In this document: positions 58,590 to 64,000 of the stretch, in pieces
Layout of the letters: each line of letters starts with the position of its first letter
Position numbering within the stretch: position 1 is the stretch's first letter
NCBI GenBank assembly: GCA_039090855.1
Contig: CM077006.1
Coordinates: 51,965,336-52,029,335 of the forward strand
Reading direction: 5' to 3'
DNA: 64,000 nt
DNA from: Macrothele yani
Lineage: Eukaryota; Arthropoda; Arachnida; Araneae; Macrothelidae
The notes under the pieces: model-generated
What the model was told of the DNA's origin: nothing
Seen by the model: the letters and a program-made list of their open reading frames with translations, nothing else
The model's database searches: none
Made by a program: the position numbers and the translations under genes

Positions 58590-59555
58590 GATGTTTGTGG
58601 TGAATTTAATGGCAAGATGGTAACCAAAACTTTAAAAAGAATCTGTAACTTATAAGCATAGAAAGGATGGTAAGGAACAGAACCAGAGAATTTCAGGTTT
58701 TCTCTCTTTTGAGGAAGGAGGCATTCAATTTTCTAATTGCTTTCATATTTCTTTAAGAGGGAGTTGACTGTAAGAGCAAAGAAACAATGAGAGAGGGCTA
58801 TTGTAGAAATTTTGGAGAATTCTTGAAGAGAAAGTTGGTTGTTGCAAATGATATGAGCCCTGTGGATGTATGACTTCAATGCTGCCAGCTTGTAGAGATG
58901 CAGAGTGAAAGATTTGTAGGGAATGATGTTAGTGGCCGCAGAAGGTTTACGTAGACGTAACGAGTAATGGAGAGATCAGCGTTTCTGGAGATAGATACAT
59001 CCAGGAAATCAATTTTGTTGTTTACTTCCTTAGATATAGTGAGATTAATGGAAGGAAATGTTTCCGTAATGGTGTTGATCAGTGTCTGTAGTTCAGACTG
59101 TATGTGGCCAGCTAATGAAAATGTCATCTACATATCTTATCCACAGGGAAGGGTGGTGAGGAGTGATGGAAGCTTCAATATGTTGCATGTAGATTTCTGC
59201 AAGAAGAGGGGAAAGAGGTGTTCAGCTACAAGTTTCAAGAGAGAGTTTATTGTTCTTATAAACCATGTTAACAACTGGTATACTATTTTGTTAAAACTTT
59301 CACAAGAATTGTACCTTAGAACCTTCAAATATCTGAGAGTGCTGATTACTTAGCAAAATAACATTAGTGAATTCAAGTTCAGTGGCAAAGGTTTCTTGTG
59401 TGCCAAAACTGATGCAAAAAAATTCCAGACATTATTTGATCTTTAAGGGTAAAAAACATATTTTAAGAAACATCAGATAGAGTAACCAGGGCTTCATGAT
59501 TACCATGACAAAGGTGCCTGGGACAATTAAAATTATTAACCCACACAAGTAAAAA

Positions 59556-59683
59556 AAAAAAAATTTCTACAATAGCCCTCTCTCATGGTTTCTTTGCTCT
59601 TACAGTCTTAAAGAAATATGAAAGCAATTAGAAAATTGAATGCCTCCTTCCTCAAAAGAGAGACTCTCTGATACACGCAAGTA
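59556..59683 (+). repeat. Inverted partial copy of the Penelope-like linker region
   Basis: The sequence gcctccttcctcaaaagaga and the preceding 110 bp are the reverse complement of 58695-58822, with a 9-bp difference (aactccctc present only in the other copy). Inverted or tandem partial copies are common in Penelope-like insertions. Confidence 0.88.
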
Positions 59684-59782
59684 GATTTGGAAAAAGTAAA
59701 TGGATTGCTGAATTTGCTACCATAATAACAAAGACAATTTCCACCTATCGTTTCTAATTTCATGCAAAACAAAAATTTTGTA

Positions 59783-61038
59783 CAAGGGTTGTCCCAAAAC
59801 TGTTAGTGATTTAATACTCTATAATGTGCACTCAATAACACTTTGCGCATTGATCTCAAATGACGACTAACGAAAGAACTAGAATTTTTCAACTCGCTGA
59901 ACGGGGAAAGAGTACTTACCACCATTCATTAAGTAATTCAAAAATTATTTACATTAAGTTGACTCACAACACCAGGATATTTCAATGATGACTGTATACG
60001 TAAGTTGACACTGTTTTTACAAGACAAGCACACACACCGCCATGTTAACTTTTTATTGCTGACGAGAGAGGAGGAGAACAACTTCAGCTTTACTTCACCT
60101 GCAGGAGTGAGCTTCGCCCAGTGCGGCAGCGACATCTATCGTCCTCTAAAACTGCGCACAGACACATCTTGGTAATTCCCCTAAACAACTAAGAATATTA
60201 AAAAATATAAATATATATATATATAGCATACTTTATCAAGGAAGTGGTCATCTCTTTTGAAATACTGTCCATTGCATCAAATACAGGTGTTCCAACATTC
60301 CTCACACTTTTTGAATGTTTTTTGGAATTCTTCCAAAATACTATTGAAGCAAGCTAACCTGCGCAGCTGTAATAAGTTATTAATCAATCTCAAATTGTCG
60401 TCGCCGTAATGTCTTTTTTAAAATGGGGAACAACCAGAAGTTGTTTGGTGACAATTCTGAACTATGTGGAGGTTGGGGCATCAACATAATATTTATTTTC
60501 TTCACATAAGAAATGACAGAACTAGCCACGTGCTGCCTTGCATTGGGCCGCACATGAAGAACCCAAGTTGAAAAAACTCGTTTCATGCCCAAATGCTGGG
60601 TTAAAATTCTGTGCATTGGCGATTTTGAAATGTGAACCATATCTTCGATATCTCTAACTTCCCATGTAATGACACCTCTTGTGTTGATGATTACCTTTGT
60701 AACATTCATTGAAGGTTCTCTGTGTGCGATGAAAGCCTCCAACTCCCCACCATCCACAAATTCTTGATGCCATTTGTAAGTTGTTGATTTTCCTAGACAT
60801 TCATCTTTGTTCCTATTTCAGATTCATTTTTTAAATCACAGCATGAAAACATTTGTTAGGAATTCAGGAAACAACACTTATTAAACTGCACACTACTGGT
60901 AATGCATGCGTGATGAACAGGCGTGGCCAGTTGCTATGGTTTCTACGACGACTGTCGTTATTTCAAGACTCGTGCAAAGGTTGAATGCAGTATTGCTCAT
61001 TTTTTATAACATTCTCAGTTGTTTTGGGATAAGCTGTG
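59783..61038 (-). mobile_element. mariner-like element, degraded
   Basis: The left end caagggttgtcccaaaactg and the inverted right end cacagcttatcccaaaacaa are flanked by TA. The minus strand encodes STTYKWHQEFVDGGELEAFI-like sequence (about 60790-60725), VRDIEDMVHISKSPMHRILT and QPPHSSELSPNNFWLFPILK, which corresponds to HPPYSPDLAPCDFWLFPKLK of mariners with the last catalytic Asp replaced by Asn (PNNF for PCDF). Confidence 0.8.
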
Positions 61039-61049
61039 TATTACTGTTT

Positions 61050-61271
61050 TGATCAGGGGTATATCACTTCTGTAACAAGATCATTTCACAGCAATCAGAT
61101 TTTGTTACTGAATTTCTTATAATTTACTGGTTATATAACATCTCTCGGAAAACATGAAAATTACATGATCTTGAAGTGTGAATCGCCACATCTCTCTATC
61201 CGTAGGAGCATGCTATCCATTTCACCATCCAGAACAACAAAGTTCCAAGTAACTGAAGCTAACCAAACTAT
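61050..61271 (-). repeat. Inverted-repeat element with tRNA-like body, fragment 1
   Basis: The reverse strand of 61170-61240 reads ttctggatggtgaaatggat, then agcatgctcctacggatag, parallel to the tRNA-like body at 63425. The flank with ggaaaacatgaaaattacat matches the other members of the family. It is cut by the mariner at 61272. Confidence 0.6.
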
Positions 61272-62402
61272 ATTAGGGGTATGCAAAAGTTTCTGCCGTT
61301 TTAAGAAGAAAGGAGACAATCAGGAAACCAGTACACATTTATTCAACGAAATATTGGCTATTAGCACAAGTGACCTTTTGCCATTTTTCAGGCAACAAAT
61401 GAGTGCCCTTGGATAGAAGGGCTCAGGTTTTGAGCTAAAGAACACAGTTACAAAATTTTCCACCTCTGGAACTGTGGTGAACTGCTGTTGGGCTAGGGAG
61501 TGTTGCATAGAGCGAAACACATGAAAGTCTGAGGGTGCAATGTCCGGGGAGTAAGCCGGGTGTGGTAAAACTTCGCAGTGTAATTGTTCAAGGGTTGATA
61601 TCATGGTGGCACGGACATGTGGTCAGGCATTATCATGTAACAGGATGACTTGGAGGTGTCCTTGACCTGTCCATGGGCGTTTTTGCTCAATTGCTGCATT
61701 TAGTTTCATCAACTGATAACCACATTGTTGTGCAGTGATTGTTTCACCCGGTTTCAACAGTTTGAATTACAGCACTCCATGCATATCCCACCACACACAC
61801 AACAGCAGTTTTTTCCCATGGATTTCCTGTTTTGCAGTGGATGTTGATGGCTGGCCTTGGTCAACCCAAGATTGCTTGCGTACAGGGCTGTCGCAGTAGA
61901 CCTAGTTTTCATCCCCGGTGACAGCCTTGAAACCTCTTCAGCAACAATGCGCAGATGCCCAATCATTGACCAATATTACGCTCCATTAAAGTATACGGAA
62001 CCCACTTACCAATCTTCTGGATCTTCCCCAAGGCCTGTAGACGCCGTAACACCATAGACTGAGCCACTTTCAATCGTTTTGCCAGTTGTATAGCCGATTG
62101 TGTGGCATCCTTTTGCAACAGCGATTCCAGCTCCTCTTCTGCGAGTTCCTGCAGTCTACCTGCACGTCGCTTGTCTACCAAGCTTCGATCACCTTTCTTA
62201 AACCTGGCAAACCATTCTCGACACGTCCGCTCACTCATAACCGCTTTGCCACATGTCTGACATATTGAACCGTATGCTTCACACACACTTTTCCTTAAAT
62301 TAAACATGAATAACAAACAGTGCCGGAAAAGCGAGCCAGTTAGACCCCTACACCACCCACTAGATGGGCAGGTTGAAACTTTTGCGTACCTTTTATAGTG
62401 TA
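61272..62402 (-). mobile_element. mariner element, uninterrupted copy
   Basis: The inverted ends share gcaaaagtttc within ggggtatgcaaaagtttctg and ggtacgcaaaagtttcaacc, with TA flanks. It is inserted in the tRNA-like repeat family: the target, ctaaccaaactata|tatgaatctgaac, is intact at 62680-62715. It is the reference for the broken copy at 45976-49046. Confidence 0.9.
61330..62330 (-). pseudogene. Broken mariner transposase
   Basis: The N-terminal piece (62415-61963) encodes KSVCEAYGSICQTCGKAVMS and CREWFARFKKGDRSLVDKRR, then LAKRLKVAQSMVLRRLQALG and WVPYTLMERNIGQ. The middle is shifted. The C-terminal piece (61604-61320) has VLPHPAYSPDIAPSDFHVFR with the last catalytic Asp and MQHSLAQQQFTTVPEVENFV. 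It is inactive because of frameshifts in the centre. Confidence 0.85.
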
Positions 62403-62781
62403 TGAATCTGAACAACCTCAGATTTCTGTAGTCGAAGTAATTCTACGCTTTCTCATGGCATCAACGACCCTTTCAATCCGGTAAGAAATATTCCTCACAA
62501 ATATATAGGAAATTCACAAGATTATTCACAGCACGTAGAATTGTGTACTAAATTGCTTATAGTTTACACCTGGAAACTCAAAAATTACATCGCACTGGAG
62601 CGGGAATTGAATCCGCTTCTCCCGATATCTGTTTGATCACGCTATGTTGTGCCGCCAAGGAAAATGAAGTTTCAAGGAACTGAAGCTAATCAATTATAGC
62701 TTAGGAATATGAACAACCTCAAATTTCAACAGTTAAAACAATCCTATGCTTTACTGCCCTGAGTGGTGCAACCTCGAAAAG
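62403..62781 (-). repeat. Inverted-repeat element with tRNA-like body, fragment 2
   Basis: The reverse complement of 62590-62652 reads ggcggcacaacatagcgtga, then gcggattcaattcccgctcc. This aligns with positions 8-72 of the tRNA-like body at 63425 and keeps the B-box-like ggattcaattccc. The SINE at 62794 is inserted in its far flank. Confidence 0.65.
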
Positions 62782-62793
62782 AAATTGGGATAT

Positions 62794-63016
62794 TTTTTTT
62801 TTTTTTTTGATTGGAGGTTTAACGACCACCGTGAGCAACTCAATGGGCTATAAGCAGTCGCCCGTCCCTAATTTAGGGTCACTGGTTCCAGGGAAGGGAG
62901 AGAGCCAGCGCCGTAAGACAAACACACCATCCATGCCAGCCGGGATTCGAACCCGGACCCCGTTCGGACGAATGATCAGAGGCCAGCGCCTTAGACCACT
63001 GCGCCACCGGAGCGGC
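62794..63016 (-). mobile_element. tRNA-derived SINE, copy 3, with 12-bp target duplication
   Basis: AAATTGGGATAT lies at 62782-62793 and 63017-63028. The sense strand starts gccgctccggtggcgcagtg, with the A-box-like ggcgcagtggtctaaggc and B-box gggttcgaatccc. The body contains cctaaattagggacgggcga, then an A-rich tail (T run at 62794). It is the best-preserved copy, and both promoter boxes are near consensus. Confidence 0.95.
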
Positions 63017-63064
63017 AAATTGGGATATGCAGAATACAGTGAGGAAGAAATATTCTCATATGTG

Positions 63065-63263
63065 GTCAAATACGTCGTGATAATTAACATGCAATCAGAA
63101 ATCCTTGAATTGACTGTAATTACTGTTTCACACATAATATCAATCACCTCAAAAAACTTGAAAATCAAGTTTTCAGAGAGGTGATTGATATTACGTGTGG
63201 AACAGGAATTACAGTCAATTCAGCGATGTCCGATTGCTGTGTTAATTATCATGACGTATTGAC
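63065..63263. repeat. Long palindrome made of two arms of the foldback family
   Basis: The left half, from gtcaaatacgtcgtgataat, and the right half, ending tcatgacgtattgac, are imperfect inverted repeats of about 95 bp meeting near 63164 (acttgaaaatcaagttt). The right half matches 63502-63592 and both match the arms of the MITE at 20293. Confidence 0.85.
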
Positions 63264-63424
63264 CACGCCACGTATTATGAGAAGAATATTTCTTCCACAC
63301 TGTAGGCCTGAGCAGCTGGAGATTTTCTTAACAACACTAGATGGTAGCACAATATGCTTTGGTTAAGAATGCGGTCGGAGAATATTCCGATGCTCTTAAC
63401 ACTTATATACTTGTGAGTTTCTCG

Positions 63425-63497
63425 TCCTGGATGGTGCAACGGATAGTATGCTCAAGCGGTAATTGGGAGATGCTGGGTTTGATTCCCGCTCCAGGAC
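63425..63497 (+). tRNA. tRNA-like sequence (cloverleaf, 73 nt), probably a mobile pseudo-tRNA
   Basis: A 73-nt cloverleaf folds with a perfect 7-bp acceptor stem (tcctgga/tccagga), a D stem gtgc/gtat with G-U pairs and GG in the loop, a 5-bp anticodon stem ctcaa/ttggg, a 5-nt variable loop and a T arm ctggg-tttgatt-cccgc with one mismatch. The A-box-like tggtgcaacgg and B-box-like ggtttgattcc are kept. The triplet in anticodon position is GGT (threonine type), but base 33 is C rather than T and T54-T55 is followed by T, not C, so a working tRNA is doubtful. The same body is found at 61170-61240 and 62590-62652. Confidence 0.5.
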
Positions 63498-63501
63498 GAC
63501 G

Positions 63502-63592
63502 AGATTTTCAAGTTTTTTGAGGTGACTGATATTACGTATGAAACAGTAGTTACAGTCAATTCAGTGATGTCTGATTGCTGTGTTAATTATCA
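63502..63592 (+). repeat. Foldback-family arm directly after the tRNA-like body
   Basis: The sequence gagattttcaagttttttga through ctgattgctgtgttaattat matches the right half of the palindrome at 63164-63255 and the right arm of the MITE at 20434-20515. The tRNA-like body is therefore an internal part of the repeat. Confidence 0.8.
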
Positions 63593-64000
63593 TGGGATAT
63601 GCAGGCTGAATTCCTGCTCCGTGGTGGTGTAATTTTCAAGTTTTCTGATGAGATGTTCCAAGGTGACAAGTAAACCACGAGCTGTTCAGTTTCACAATAC
63701 GATTGCTGTGAAATAATCTAGTGAATTCCCTATGTATTTATGAGGAACATTTCTTAATTTTTATGTCTGAGGTACTAGTGATTTGTGACCCATATCCATT
63801 CCTGAATTTGAAAGAGTCGACACTATGGTGAAGCTAAAGTTCTACGCGGCCTTGTCGTCCATCTTATTAATGGTAGTCTTTTTACTCTCAGAAGAGATTA
63901 AAGGAGATATCTAGATAAAGATAACATATTATACCATTCATTCTAGCCTTCAATTAAAAAGCGAATGTTTGCTACCTTAGCTTAGGACTGCTTGGACTAG
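63593..64000. other. End of window, repeat debris
   Basis: A short, decayed tRNA-like piece (gctgaattcctgctccgtgg, about 63610) and a flank similar to 62480-62540 in reverse (tgaggaacatttcttaa) show further members of the same family. No gene is seen to the end. Confidence 0.45.

Larger units (their letters stand above)
58105..59470 (-). mobile_element. Penelope-like element (RT + GIY-YIG), minus strand
   Basis: In sense order: RT with LWIRYVDDIFISWPH (YVDD at 59134-59123), then VNNKIDFLDVSISRNADLSI, a linker (58822-58682) and the GIY-YIG endonuclease (58589-58155). Frames are broken by shifts between RT and linker. Penelope-like elements encode exactly this RT-EN order. The 5' part of the RT is truncated or lost beyond about 59470. 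Confidence 0.88.

Noticed and set aside
63425..63497. Call of a functional tRNA-Thr gene
   Set aside because: C at position 33, a T-arm mismatch and the changed T loop, plus multi-copy occurrence in foldback repeats, favour a mobile pseudo-tRNA.

Overview
The window looks like a piece of an invertebrate animal genome, most likely an arthropod (a chelicerate is possible, but I cannot fix the order). The reasons are an A+T-rich sequence with GT-AG introns, one recognisable host gene related to animal GPATCH8, and a very dense mix of animal transposons: Tc1, mariner, Merlin, hAT, pogo/Tigger, Penelope-like, RTE-like and I-like elements, plus tRNA-derived SINEs. The repeat superfamilies do not by themselves name the species.

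Host gene: three plus-strand exons of a GPATCH8-like gene lie at 15244-15387 (C2H2 zinc finger), 24346-24482 (basic helical linker) and 37576-45163 (giant last exon, 2,528 codons, ending in TGA). The exons join in frame: phase 0 at the first junction, then an Arg codon split AG|A at the second. Poly(A) signals follow at 45316 and 45341. Exons upstream of 15244, including the expected G-patch exon, were not found. Introns of about 9.0 and 13.1 kb are filled with mobile DNA. Two further short candidate exons (2887-3073 and 56242-56350) are weak.

Layout. 1-4.5 kb: end of an I-type LINE, a Penelope endonuclease fragment and unassigned sequence. 4.5-8.0 kb: a hAT-like element with internal repeats. 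8.0-11.6 kb: a split RTE reverse transcriptase and mariner remains. 11.6-14.5 kb: a nested set (TIR repeat, then a hAT with an 8-bp target duplication, then a DD41D mariner and a SINE). 14.7-15.1 kb: RTE remains just before the zinc-finger exon. 15.6-20.7 kb (intron): three Tc1 elements and an RTE fragment broken by a foldback MITE. 21-22.9 kb: a 345-bp tandem array. 23.06-23.75 kb: a Tigger2/MER2-like element. 25-37 kb (second intron): hammerhead-like Penelope debris, a Merlin element with 8-bp duplication, a second DD41D mariner, RTE and Tc1 remains. 46-49 kb: a mariner broken by an I-type LINE and an RTE piece. 49.6-52.4 kb: a hAT with a Tc1 inside. 52.5-57.7 kb: two more Tc1 elements. 58.1-59.7 kb: a Penelope-like element with a hammerhead-like core overlapping its stop codon. 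59.8-64 kb: two mariners, a SINE with 12-bp duplications and a cluster of inverted-repeat elements that carry tRNA-like bodies.

Most transposase and reverse-transcriptase frames are broken by stops and frameshifts, so the window is mainly a transposon graveyard around one long expressed gene. The strongest leads are the Tigger2/MER2-like element, the tRNA-carrying foldback repeats, the hammerhead/stop-codon overlap and a shared frameshift in two copies of one Tc1 family.
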